Below are positions 30,918 to 37,713 of a DNA stretch of 37,713 bases, piece after piece. The notes beneath the pieces are model-generated. The model had not been told where the DNA came from and made no database searches. It saw only the letters and a program-made list of their open reading frames with translations. Position 1 is the stretch's first letter; the number at the start of each line of letters is the position of its first letter. The translations under genes and the position numbers were made by a program. The stretch is from a virus, in the IMG/VR virus record IMGVR_UViG_3300028590_000052, positions 1-37,713 of that record; one strand, 5' to 3'.

Positions 30918-31463
30918 CTATACATACCGTTTGATGGACTCAGCTACTATATGCCTAGCCGACATCCTATTGGGTAGATCACCGCAGTCATATAAAGAAT
31001 CAACTGCGAGCTTGGCTAAAAATTGAGGCCTCGCTTCCTTGTTCTTTCGTTTACCTCTTGTTGCCGAAGCTGACCTATATGCCATTCGAGTTATCACGTT
31101 TAAGCGTACAGAGCGCTTTATCTCATTAATAGTGGCCCGCTTCTTGTTCCGCATAGTGACCCTGCCTACAAGGAATACACCAATCCCTTTGGGTACCAGA
31201 TGCTTGACCTTGGCATACACTTCTTCTGACATAGCTAGGTAAAGCTTATCGCAATATTTAGCGTAGAGACCCATCTTCTTGTCGGCCTTAAAATCGGCGA
31301 CCGAGGATTTGATTTCTACGATAACGATTTCACTCCGCATATTAGTTGCCAACACGTCCACCCGTAGCCGCCCACTTTTAACTATGCCGACCTCAAAATG
31401 AACGGCCCACAGTTTATCAGTGAAATATTTGGCCACTATCTGCCTTATGTGTTCGGCATCCAT
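30918..31463 (-). CDS. MmcB-like PD-(D/E)XK nuclease family protein
   Basis: This 181-aa protein carries RLRVDVLA (Asp-36) and IVIVEIKSSVADFKADKKMGLYAKYCDKLYLAM, with Glu-50 and Lys-52 forming the D...E-x-K core. This is the pattern of MmcB family DNA-repair proteins and related PD-(D/E)XK nucleases. The C-terminal ~70 residues are Lys/Arg-rich and helical, suited to DNA binding. In bacteria MmcB acts in mutagen-induced repair. Here it may process DNA ends or branches before packaging, alongside the RecA- and RuvC-like proteins of the same operon. Its stop is 8 bases before the portal start. Confidence 0.8.
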   Translation of the reverse strand: MDAEHIRQIVAKYFTDKLWAVHFEVGIVKSGRLRVDVLATNMRSEIVIVEIKSSVADFKADKKMGLYAKYCDKLYLAMSEEVYAKVKHLVPKGIGVFLVGRVTMRNKKRATINEIKRSVRLNVITRMAYRSASATRGKRKNKEARPQFLAKLAVDSLYDCGDLPNRMSARHIVAESIKRYV

Positions 31464-31756
31464 TAGGGAACAAGGTAGACCAAAGCAGGGGAACCATCGG
31501 AGTCGTACTCGACAGCTACCTTATCGCTACCTACATTCCATACCCTATGCACTAAAGTGCCTTTTGTAGTCCATATATCAGGTGCCCCATGCTTCTTGAT
31601 CAATTGAGGCAACAGCTTCAGATTCTGTTTGGTAGTCAAACGAAAGCCCTTCTTTGCCTCTTGTGCCGGATTCAAATCGAAACCCAGAAATTCGCTTAGG
31701 GTCGACATTTCGGTAGCCACAGAAGCAATAATCCTACTGCAAATATTCCTGATCAT
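31463..31756 (-). CDS. Small hypothetical protein
   Basis: This 97-aa protein overlaps the ATG of the nuclease gene by one base at its stop. The first half is helical (ICSRIIASVATEMSTLSEFLG) and the second has KKHGAPDIWTTKGTLVHRVW and a VAVEYDSDGSP strand hairpin. No family recognised. Confidence 0.55.
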   Translation of the reverse strand: MIRNICSRIIASVATEMSTLSEFLGFDLNPAQEAKKGFRLTTKQNLKLLPQLIKKHGAPDIWTTKGTLVHRVWNVGSDKVAVEYDSDGSPALVYLVP

Positions 31757-31758
31757 AG

Positions 31759-32355
31759 TTACCTCTGCAAATAACTGGTGGTCTCGTCTTTGACCTGACG
31801 GTATTGTTTATTTATCGAGTCAGCTAGACGGCTCCTGCTTTCTCGAAGAGCCGTACTGAATTCCGGCCAGTCCTTCTCAGGTATCAAGTTCTTAGCGTCG
31901 GTCGCTATGGTGCTGTACTCTCTAACAATAGCATTGGCTAAATCAGAGTAAGCAGGCCGTATGACCTTATCGACCAGCGCTTCTCCCAACATACCTCTAT
32001 CTTGAGCTGACTGAATATCGACCATTAGCTCCCGCATGCTGGATATCAGGGAGTTGATTTGGTAGACACCACGGGCACCCTTTGATTTCCGTACCGCATG
32101 TTCAGCATATGGCAGAAGATCGACCAAGCTGGATAAAGCCTTCTTGTATATCAGTTGAACAGCGGTATCCGTTTCGTTGGTATCCAGAAGCTGAAGAATC
32201 TTCTCCGCGTTATCACCAAATATGGACCGCATATTTTTGGTGTTAAGCTTGGATACCTTGCTATCGGACGGCTCCCCTTTCTCGACAGGCGCAGGAAGCA
32301 TCTTGGGCTTTACTCGAATATCTTTGACTACGCCGCCTTTCGCCTTAGTTTTCAT
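31759..32355 (-). CDS. Helical hypothetical protein
   Basis: This 198-aa protein has a basic N-terminal tail (KTKAKGGVVKDIRVKPK). About 150 mostly helical residues follow (IYKKALSSLVDLLPYAEHAV, QINSLISSMRELMVDIQSAQ, IRPAYSDLANAIVREYSTI). Repeated amphipathic helices suggest a coiled-coil or helical bundle, perhaps oligomeric. It starts with an ATGA overlap with the zinc-ribbon gene. A small-terminase-like or DNA-binding role is possible but unsupported. Confidence 0.55.
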   Translation of the reverse strand: MKTKAKGGVVKDIRVKPKMLPAPVEKGEPSDSKVSKLNTKNMRSIFGDNAEKILQLLDTNETDTAVQLIYKKALSSLVDLLPYAEHAVRKSKGARGVYQINSLISSMRELMVDIQSAQDRGMLGEALVDKVIRPAYSDLANAIVREYSTIATDAKNLIPEKDWPEFSTALRESRSRLADSINKQYRQVKDETTSYLQR

Positions 32356-32603
32356 GATGGTACGAATGTGGTAGGTAGAGGTCCGCCTTCTACCACGTCT
32401 GGTTTGGGGATTGAAATACGATCAGCGTGGCACACATAGGTTTCGTGGCCATTAGCATAACCCGTCCCCATAGGGCGCTTGCAATCCGGGCACAGACCAG
32501 CGCCTGCTACTTCAGCACTCATGTCTACCCGAGCAGTCACTGGCGTAGGTTTCTGTTCGCCAACATGGGCCGCCACTTTGGTCCAAGCTTGTGGTAACTT
32601 CAT
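32352..32603 (-). CDS. Zinc-ribbon-type small protein
   Basis: This 83-aa protein contains CPDCKRPMGTG and YVCHADRISIP: a C-x2-C pair at ~38-41 and a C-H about 17 residues later. It looks like a partial zinc ribbon lacking a clear fourth cysteine. The N-terminal ~35 residues are polar and the end is Pro-rich. It is embedded in the packaging/recombination operon with 4-base overlaps on both sides, so co-translation with the RuvC-like gene is likely. Partner unknown. Confidence 0.6.
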   Translation of the reverse strand: MKLPQAWTKVAAHVGEQKPTPVTARVDMSAEVAGAGLCPDCKRPMGTGYANGHETYVCHADRISIPKPDVVEGGPLPTTFVPS

Positions 32604-33208
32604 TTGATTCTCCTATTACGTAAGGGCAGCAAACTGGAAGCCTCTACCTTCCTAACAATAGACTCTGGGCTGTACCGAAGTTCTCTGCGCAAACCTGCCT
32701 CTAGTCCATAACATCCGATAAGAGAGGAATCCAGTTGGTGTGGTGTAACCAATAGCTCTCTGTATATGGCATCCAACTCATGCTCAAATCGGCGGTGAAA
32801 CTGATTCTTCCACTGAGAAGCCACAATCATCTTGCAAGGCAAATGTTTGTAGGCCGTACATATGGATCCGATCATAACTGAAACAAGTTCGATCAAGGGG
32901 CCGCCTGTGCCTCGGGTTTGAAATCGCTCCATCACTAAGCCATGGGGCTGGTACATTCTGACCCACCTATCGACCTCCTTAAGATAAACCAAAAGGGAAG
33001 CATGGAATCCCGAGGTAAGGTGTGTGATAGGGTTAGTCAGTATAGAGTTAGCCAATACCTGAATTCTGTCCTTCTTGTCCACACCCACACAGGAGATTCC
33101 CATGTTTCTGGACCCAGGATCCAAAGATAGAACCCGTCGGGTTGTTAAGCTAAGGTCAGCAGGTTTGAGTTTGTATTCTGCATTAGGCTTTCGTGGTTTT
33201 TTCTTCAT
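32600..33208 (-). CDS. RuvC-like Holliday-junction resolvase
   Basis: This 202-aa protein fits the RNase H-fold RuvC family. VLSLDPGSRNMGIS gives the first acidic residue (Asp-30), LVMERF the second (Glu-94), and PHQLDSSLIGCYGLE the late acid (Asp-160). A basic N-terminus precedes the fold. Such phage enzymes debranch replicating DNA so the terminase can package it, the role of gp49 in T4. Placement right after the large terminase supports this. A GGGG ribosome-binding site lies seven bases before the ATG. Confidence 0.85.
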   Translation of the reverse strand: MKKKPRKPNAEYKLKPADLSLTTRRVLSLDPGSRNMGISCVGVDKKDRIQVLANSILTNPITHLTSGFHASLLVYLKEVDRWVRMYQPHGLVMERFQTRGTGGPLIELVSVMIGSICTAYKHLPCKMIVASQWKNQFHRRFEHELDAIYRELLVTPHQLDSSLIGCYGLEAGLRRELRYSPESIVRKVEASSLLPLRNRRIK

Positions 33209-33225
33209 GGTTTACCCCACAATCA

Positions 33226-33240
33226 TGCAATAAAATTGCA
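33226..33240 (-). repeat. Short inverted repeat between terminase and resolvase genes
   Basis: A six-base stem (TGCAAT / ATTGCA) with a three-base loop occupies most of the 33-base gap. It is AT-rich, so it is more likely an mRNA structure than a terminator. Confidence 0.4.
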
Positions 33241-33241
33241 G

Positions 33242-35374
33242 TTACCGTATTCGCGGGAAACCTCCACCACCTCTGCTGATGTATATAGGCATAGGCGAAT
33301 TAAGGCTGGTTGGGCCTGAAGACGGCTTCCATTCCTTCAGGATTTCCATGACTTTGGGTTCGTGGAGTTTAGACACGCCTAGGACCATGGCTCGTGCCAT
33401 ATCATCAGTGTACCCTTCACCCTTCTCTGGCGGCCTAGACGAATTGACGTCCTTTATGGTAACCAATTGCAGCATCAAGTGAGCAACAGGTTTATTGACG
33501 AGTTCCGTCTTGAAATTCTCGACACCTATATCTAGGACCAACCGTTGATCTTCTTTGGAGATTACGGGCAATACGAGACTCTTATCGGCCATAAGCTGGA
33601 CCACAAAATCGAAGTCCTTACGTTTACACGAATACTGTTTGGTAACCGTTATCGGCTTTTGAGTTGTAGGATGTAGACCACGATCGTCCTTCATTCTGTG
33701 AAGGTGATCCAGACTATTCCACCGGTCAGCCAGCATTACAGCGCAATTGGTATTCTTGGCCAACGGTAAAAGCACATGCTGGTATACCATATTGAAGTTG
33801 ATGGTTCGTCCCTGCTGTGGCACTATTTCCAACACACAGTCCACAACCGTCTTGCCTGTATTGAAATCGAAGTATGTAGAAGCCACCGCAAAGGCATTGT
33901 TGGTGAAGCCTGCATCGATGGACAGAACCGTCGGGAACTGATGGTTGTTTAAGCGCTCCAGCTTACCGTGTATCTCACCCGGTTGGTCAAACTGGTGGAC
34001 CAAAATATGTGAATTAGGTTTGCCAACAAAGATTCCGCTCTCAACGAGATTTCTCTTAATATAGGTAGAGTGTACCCGTGGTGGATTGGCTCCAAAGTCA
34101 CGCTCCGCCTTTTCAGGATTACGCTCGTAGGCCAAGGCAATGATAGGTGTGGTGCGCTCGATGTAGGGATTGACTTCCCAGGTAGGCAACTGAATACCCA
34201 ATATGTTCTTCGATCCCAGTTCGGTGCGGGACTCCTTCAGGAGACGCATGACCTTATCACGTTCAGACATAGGCGATGATACACCAACCATTAGTGCGCC
34301 AGGTACAGAGTTGTAACCACGTTTCATGAGCTGCTCTGATACAGCCTGCACGGTAGTCAAGCTGTTGGTCAGCGACTTGTGGGCCTCGTCGGAGTTGGCG
34401 CGCTCTGATTGCTCGTCTTCATCGTCTTTTCCGGAGGGTAAGGGAAAGAGGCCCAATTCGTCGATGAATGCAGCAAAGCGAGTATCACCACGGAGGATAG
34501 GGCCGTTAGGGTGACTAGGATATAAATGCAGACCTTTATGGTGATATTTGAGGAACACATCTTTTTTACGATACAATTCTTGTCCATACTTAGTACCATA
34601 GTAATCAAGCATAGCATGGTATTCTTGGAACCAACTAGAGCTACTAATCTTATTATTAAAAGGGGTCCACAGAAGGCTGAAGGCTTTATTAAAGGTTAGG
34701 GATACGAAGGTGCAGGTCAATGGTGTAGATGCTTGAAGCGCCTGCGACATCGAGGACAGCTTGGGGAACTTCAGGTATCTATGTGTCTGGTACGACCCTA
34801 GGTTAGCGGCGGTTTCCGATTTACCTGATCGCTGACCCCAACACAGGGTCAGTTCTTGGTAGTTCCTTAGGTTGTGCTTGACTATCAGCTCATGCTTACC
34901 TGTCTTACATTTGGGGCACTTTCCATTCTCCAAGAACTGCAGGTGCTCTGGCATGTCCTTGCTTCTGTATTCCTTCGGAACATTCTCGACATCCAGCCAT
35001 TTTGGATTACTACATTTAGGGCAAACCTCCCCGAAGAGCATAGCACCGGTCCACAGCTGCCGAGCCCAAGGAGGATTGCTATCCTTACCTATGATATTGA
35101 AGCAAAAGTCATAGTAGTTCTTGGCTAACGGCAAATCACGGTCATCGATCTTGAGATCACGAAGAACACCCGTTATAGGATCTTCTGCCGAGTCCATCAA
35201 GGCTTTTATATCAAAGTCCTCGGCAAACTGAGGTTCGGGCTCAGGCAGAATAATCGATTTCTTCTTTTTCTTCTTGGTCTTCGATTCCCAATTGTCTAAA
35301 GCTTGCAAGTCTTCGGTACTAGTTAGCTCTGGAAATAGCGAGTGGACCAGAGCCTTGTTCTTCATTTTAGACAT
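33242..35374 (-). CDS. terL: Terminase large subunit (ATPase and nuclease) with inserted zinc ribbon
   Basis: This 710-aa protein contains the motor and nuclease of DNA packaging. Walker A is GQRSGKS at residues 180-186 and Walker B AAFIDEL at 301-307 (Asp-305, Glu-306). Nuclease acids are Asp-487 (LSIDAGF), Asp-550 (VMLADRW) and a late Asp in YTDDMARA. A Lys-rich run (KTKKKKKKS) sits near residue 33. Before Walker A there is a four-Cys module, C118-x2-C121 and C153-x2-C156, which is not part of the standard terminase core and may bind zinc. The start at 35374 follows AAGGGGA and overlaps the upstream gene by eight bases. Confidence 0.93.
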   Translation of the reverse strand: MSKMKNKALVHSLFPELTSTEDLQALDNWESKTKKKKKKSIILPEPEPQFAEDFDIKALMDSAEDPITGVLRDLKIDDRDLPLAKNYYDFCFNIIGKDSNPPWARQLWTGAMLFGEVCPKCSNPKWLDVENVPKEYRSKDMPEHLQFLENGKCPKCKTGKHELIVKHNLRNYQELTLCWGQRSGKSETAANLGSYQTHRYLKFPKLSSMSQALQASTPLTCTFVSLTFNKAFSLLWTPFNNKISSSSWFQEYHAMLDYYGTKYGQELYRKKDVFLKYHHKGLHLYPSHPNGPILRGDTRFAAFIDELGLFPLPSGKDDEDEQSERANSDEAHKSLTNSLTTVQAVSEQLMKRGYNSVPGALMVGVSSPMSERDKVMRLLKESRTELGSKNILGIQLPTWEVNPYIERTTPIIALAYERNPEKAERDFGANPPRVHSTYIKRNLVESGIFVGKPNSHILVHQFDQPGEIHGKLERLNNHQFPTVLSIDAGFTNNAFAVASTYFDFNTGKTVVDCVLEIVPQQGRTINFNMVYQHVLLPLAKNTNCAVMLADRWNSLDHLHRMKDDRGLHPTTQKPITVTKQYSCKRKDFDFVVQLMADKSLVLPVISKEDQRLVLDIGVENFKTELVNKPVAHLMLQLVTIKDVNSSRPPEKGEGYTDDMARAMVLGVSKLHEPKVMEILKEWKPSSGPTSLNSPMPIYISRGGGGFPRIR

Positions 35375-35975
35375 TTGGGGTCCCCTTCTTGGCCCTTGGA
35401 TCGTTTCCGTGTCGAGGTCCCTCAGGTACGGGCAGTATTATGGGTTTGGGCTGTAATTCAGATATCAGGTGACTTGCTACCTTCTTGGGTAACCCGAGGT
35501 AGTCCACAATGAATCGAGCCATAGATACATTAACTGCCGTGTTCATCATACGCTCATACCGAACGAAAGTCCCTGGATCAACTTCGGTACCCAGCATCTT
35601 CTGCACTATGTCCTTAGCCTGCGCGGCACCCGCTACACCCGCTAATGTTTTGGGCCCTAATTCAGTTAGAAAGAATTCTCGAACCCGGTCTATGTGGGTA
35701 CTCAATTCAGGCGGCAACTCCTTCTTATAGTCCTTTAGACGCCCTTCAACAGCGGCATCAATGTGTTCCATTACCTTGGGAGTGAATTGCTCGGCCCTCT
35801 CTTGCACTTCTTCTGAAAGACTTTTAAGCCTGAAAAAGAACTTGGACTTACGCTTGCTCTTGGTCTTGACTGGTGTCCTTGGTACCGCAAATGCTATGTT
35901 AGACAGAGAGGCTAAGAGGGAATCCGCAGCAGCCTCCCCTTCAACATCGGTTAAAACTAAATCTACGGATTCCAT
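35367..35975 (-). CDS. Hypothetical protein in small-terminase position
   Basis: This 202-aa protein is not recognised. It has an acidic start, a basic stretch at ~38-45 (KTKSKRKSK), then helices (SLSEEVQERAEQFTPKVMEHI, VNVSMARFIVDYLGLP) and a Pro/Arg/Lys-rich C-terminus. Immediately upstream of the large terminase and overlapping it by eight bases, it is where the small terminase subunit is often found, and the helical character would allow that role. I cannot see a helix-turn-helix with confidence. Confidence 0.58.
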   Translation of the reverse strand: MESVDLVLTDVEGEAAADSLLASLSNIAFAVPRTPVKTKSKRKSKFFFRLKSLSEEVQERAEQFTPKVMEHIDAAVEGRLKDYKKELPPELSTHIDRVREFFLTELGPKTLAGVAGAAQAKDIVQKMLGTEVDPGTFVRYERMMNTAVNVSMARFIVDYLGLPKKVASHLISELQPKPIILPVPEGPRHGNDPRAKKGTPNV

Positions 35976-35978
35976 TCA

Positions 35979-37379
35979 TTACTCCTCAGTGTCTACTTCG
36001 CCCTTGAAGGCTACATACAACCGTTCAGCGGTGCCATCTGCCATCTGCTTGAAGCAGTAGGAGCGGAGGGACATAGGCTTGAAGCCCGCTTTCTTGGATA
36101 TCTTGATCATCATTTCCTTGTCACCCAATACCCAAGCCTTATACTCACCCCACGTTAAGGCTTTGGCTTTGCCTACGCCTTCAAGATTAAGAGTAAGCTT
36201 ATCCCGGCCTTTACCAGTCAATTGACCTGTCTGGCGTAAGTAATACAAGGTATCCCAAAAGGGATCGAAGCCCCGTGCCATGCCTGAACCGTCTTCATGC
36301 CATAGCCTGTACCATGCTTGGCGACCAGGTGTCCACAACTTGTTCTTGACGGCCTTACTGTGGATATATCGGTATTGGTCTTTGCCATCAAATTCTACGG
36401 AGCGCTCTTCTTCCAGGTGCTCCTTGTTGAACTTCTTAGGCCACAGAGGTTGATTTGAGTTACGACCGGTATTGCGGAGACGGGCATCAGAGTTATATTT
36501 CAGAGCATTACCACCAGGTTCTGCCTCTTTAGGGCCATACATAGCCATCGGTATAGCCCGCAGTTGATTGACGCCAACCAAAGCTACCATCTTCTCCGCA
36601 AGACGACCCTTAATGCGAGGCAGGTGCTTAGAGAACATACGGGCTTGCAAAGCCAAGCCATTGTTTGCGTCCTCTTCGTCATTGGCCGTAGAGTTCATAG
36701 CAGGATACGAGTCCACGAACACAATGCCCTGCAGTTTATCATCAGGGGCTTCAAGCCAAATACCTTTACCATATCGCCTAGGCATAGTATCGTCTGCATA
36801 CTCACCGTATTTGGCTTTGTTGATTTTGTTATCCTCAAATACCAGCCACCACTTCTTGTTGATGTATTTTTTATCTGGTAGTTTACGAAGCACTTCCGAT
36901 ACATAGTCGAAGAACTTTTCGCCAACACTGACAGAGTGGTATCGAACACGTGGTCTTATTACCCACTTACCTGTCTTCTCATCGCGTTTACCGAACAGTT
37001 CGTCATTGGTGATCTTGACCCCTGCACCTTTGATAATGGAGTGAACATACCTCTTAGAGTTCTTGGTTGAGCCCTCATAGTCCCAAAGTTCAATCAGAGG
37101 TATGACCTGTTTGATTGCCGAAGCCATGATGGTCAATGCTGTAGTAGTCTTGGCCGACTGCTCTGCACCAGCTGTCGTGTACATAGCAGCCCGAATACCA
37201 CCACCCAACTGAAGGTCAAGGCAGAGCAAACCTGTGCTCATAGCGGGCCCTGCGTCTAAGGAAGAACTCTCAACACCTTGGCGTCGAGCTATAGTATCCA
37301 TGTCCTCGTTATAGATAGAGGCTATGTCAAACTTAGGCTTCTTCTCTTTGTCCTTCTTGGCTTTGTCTTTCTTAGGCAT
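35979..37379 (-). CDS. RecA/UvsX-like recombinase with altered Walker A
   Basis: I chose ATG 37379 with AAGGGA eight bases upstream; an earlier ATG at 37418 lies within the preceding terminator. The 466-aa protein aligns with RecA. STGLLCLDLQLGGGI comes before Walker A, Walker B is GIVFVDSYPAM, and the VGVNQLRAIPMAMYGPKEAEPGGNALKYNSDARLR block (split: VNQLR, then PGGNALK) matches RecA's FINQIR and TTGGNALKF. Walker A reads GAEQSAKTT (residues 71-79), with Ala-76 in place of the usual Gly before Lys. An insert of about 90 residues holding a Trp-rich, Lys-rich segment and a long C-terminus make it larger than bacterial RecA (~350 aa). It likely serves recombination-dependent replication. Confidence 0.88.
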   Translation of the reverse strand: MPKKDKAKKDKEKKPKFDIASIYNEDMDTIARRQGVESSSLDAGPAMSTGLLCLDLQLGGGIRAAMYTTAGAEQSAKTTTALTIMASAIKQVIPLIELWDYEGSTKNSKRYVHSIIKGAGVKITNDELFGKRDEKTGKWVIRPRVRYHSVSVGEKFFDYVSEVLRKLPDKKYINKKWWLVFEDNKINKAKYGEYADDTMPRRYGKGIWLEAPDDKLQGIVFVDSYPAMNSTANDEEDANNGLALQARMFSKHLPRIKGRLAEKMVALVGVNQLRAIPMAMYGPKEAEPGGNALKYNSDARLRNTGRNSNQPLWPKKFNKEHLEEERSVEFDGKDQYRYIHSKAVKNKLWTPGRQAWYRLWHEDGSGMARGFDPFWDTLYYLRQTGQLTGKGRDKLTLNLEGVGKAKALTWGEYKAWVLGDKEMMIKISKKAGFKPMSLRSYCFKQMADGTAERLYVAFKGEVDTEE

Positions 37380-37392
37380 AATTTGTCCCTTA

Positions 37393-37430
37393 AAACAAAA
37401 GGGCCCGACGAGGATCACTCCAGGTCGGGC
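37393..37430 (-). terminator. Intrinsic terminator upstream of the RecA-like gene
   Basis: On the - strand a GCCCGAC / GTCGGGC stem (37424-37430 with 37403-37409) with a 14-base loop is followed by CCTTTTGTTTT. It ends the transcript of the low-complexity gene at 37438. The RecA-like gene then needs read-through or its own promoter, which I could not identify. Confidence 0.82.
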
Positions 37431-37437
37431 TCATCGA

Positions 37438-37713
37438 TTAACGCTTAGACTTCTTTTTCTTTGACTTCTTCTTGGGCTTGGACTCCTCTTCGTCCTCATC
37501 CTCGTCGAATTCATCGTCTAGGTCATCATCGTCTTCCTCTTCCTCTTCTTCGTCCTCGTCTTCATCCTTGGACTTTTTAGACTTAGCCTTAGACTTCTTG
37601 GATTTCTTAGACTTGGGCTCATCGTCCTCTTCGGCCTCATCATCTTCCTCGTCCTCATCATCGAAGTCATCCTCGTCTTCATCCTTCTTGGATTTCTTCG
37701 ATTTCGATTTCAC
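37438..37713 (-). CDS. Lys/Asp/Glu low-complexity protein (5' end at window edge)
   Basis: The frame is open to the window end, where a GTG happens to sit, so the start may lie outside. The visible 91 residues are nearly all Lys, Ser, Asp and Glu in alternating blocks. Basic KSKKSKK-type blocks flank acidic DEDEDDFDDEDEEDDE-type blocks, ending KSKKKKSKR. No fold or family can be assigned; it is almost certainly disordered. Charged block proteins can bind DNA, act as histone- or nucleic-acid mimics, or tether partners. A strong terminator follows 8 bases after the stop. Confidence 0.7.
   Translation of the reverse strand: MKSKSKKSKKDEDEDDFDDEDEEDDEAEEDDEPKSKKSKKSKAKSKKSKDEDEDEEEEEEDDDDLDDEFDEDEDEEESKPKKKSKKKKSKR

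Noticed and set aside
37380-37418. Earlier ATG for the RecA-like gene at 37418
   Set aside because: It lies inside the terminator hairpin and adds 13 residues unlike RecA; ATG 37379 has a clear AAGGGA site.
1-37713. tRNA genes, insertion sequences, attachment sites
   Set aside because: I looked for cloverleaf-type stretches, transposase motifs and terminal repeats by eye and saw none; gaps between genes are almost all under 110 bases.

Overview
This window is part of the late region of a large contractile-tailed bacteriophage (myovirus). It encodes a T4/P2-type baseplate: gp25, gp6/gpJ, gp5/gpV spike, PAAR tip, gp27/gpD hub and a LysM-type gp53. It also has a portal, a large terminase, a GH19 endolysin with a holin, and at least eight tail-fibre type proteins. 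The cell-wall enzymes (GH19 muralytic enzyme, tail lytic transglycosylase) and the candidate spanin-like pair point to a Gram-negative host. A phage-encoded RecA, a RuvC-like resolvase and expanded fibre genes suggest a big genome, reminiscent of the PaBG/Lu11/RSL1 type of jumbo phage. That placement is from gene content and memory, not from any search. Base composition looks AT-leaning to balanced by eye; I did not compute it. I saw no tRNA, CRISPR or insertion sequence. Major capsid, protease, tail sheath and main tube genes are not in the window.

Left arm, + strand (1-13026). Lysis genes come first: a holin cut by the window edge, two related membrane-anchored beta-domain proteins, and the GH19 endolysin. 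A fibre cluster follows: a small fibre protein, a 647-aa beta-propeller fibre, a zinc-finger protein, two small virion-like proteins, two fibre adaptors, and three tandem paralogs of 421, 699 and 704 aa. In those three, arrays of Asp-box-like beta-propeller repeats appear to be inserted inside a phage Tail_Collar domain. The cluster ends in a small fibre gene whose two halves lie in different frames, joined exactly at a G-GGC-CCG heptamer followed by a stop.

A perfect 14-bp hairpin at 13032-13061 is a bidirectional terminator between the two converging arms.

Right arm, - strand (37713-13069), in transcription order: a Lys/Asp/Glu low-complexity protein, terminator, RecA-like recombinase, unknown protein in the position of a small terminase, large terminase, RuvC-like resolvase, zinc-ribbon protein, two unknown proteins, MmcB-like nuclease, portal, two unknown proteins, terminator. 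Then comes the tail module: tube-fold baseplate protein, tail-assembly-chaperone-like protein with a tiny follow-on ORF, tape-measure-like protein, lytic transglycosylase, hub, spike, PAAR, gp25, gp6, gpI/gp7-position protein, beta-helix-like protein and a glycine-rich fibre. The last gene is a 2H phosphoesterase with the layout of Acb1, the anti-CBASS nuclease of T4. Genes mostly abut or overlap by 1-8 bases, so this arm is probably one or two long late operons coupling DNA packaging, recombination and tail assembly.

The points most worth following up are the collar/propeller fibre family and its near-identical DNA blocks, the possible -1 frameshift at 12805-12811, the Acb1-like gene, the altered Walker A of the RecA-like protein, and the duplicated membrane-anchored pair in the lysis cassette.
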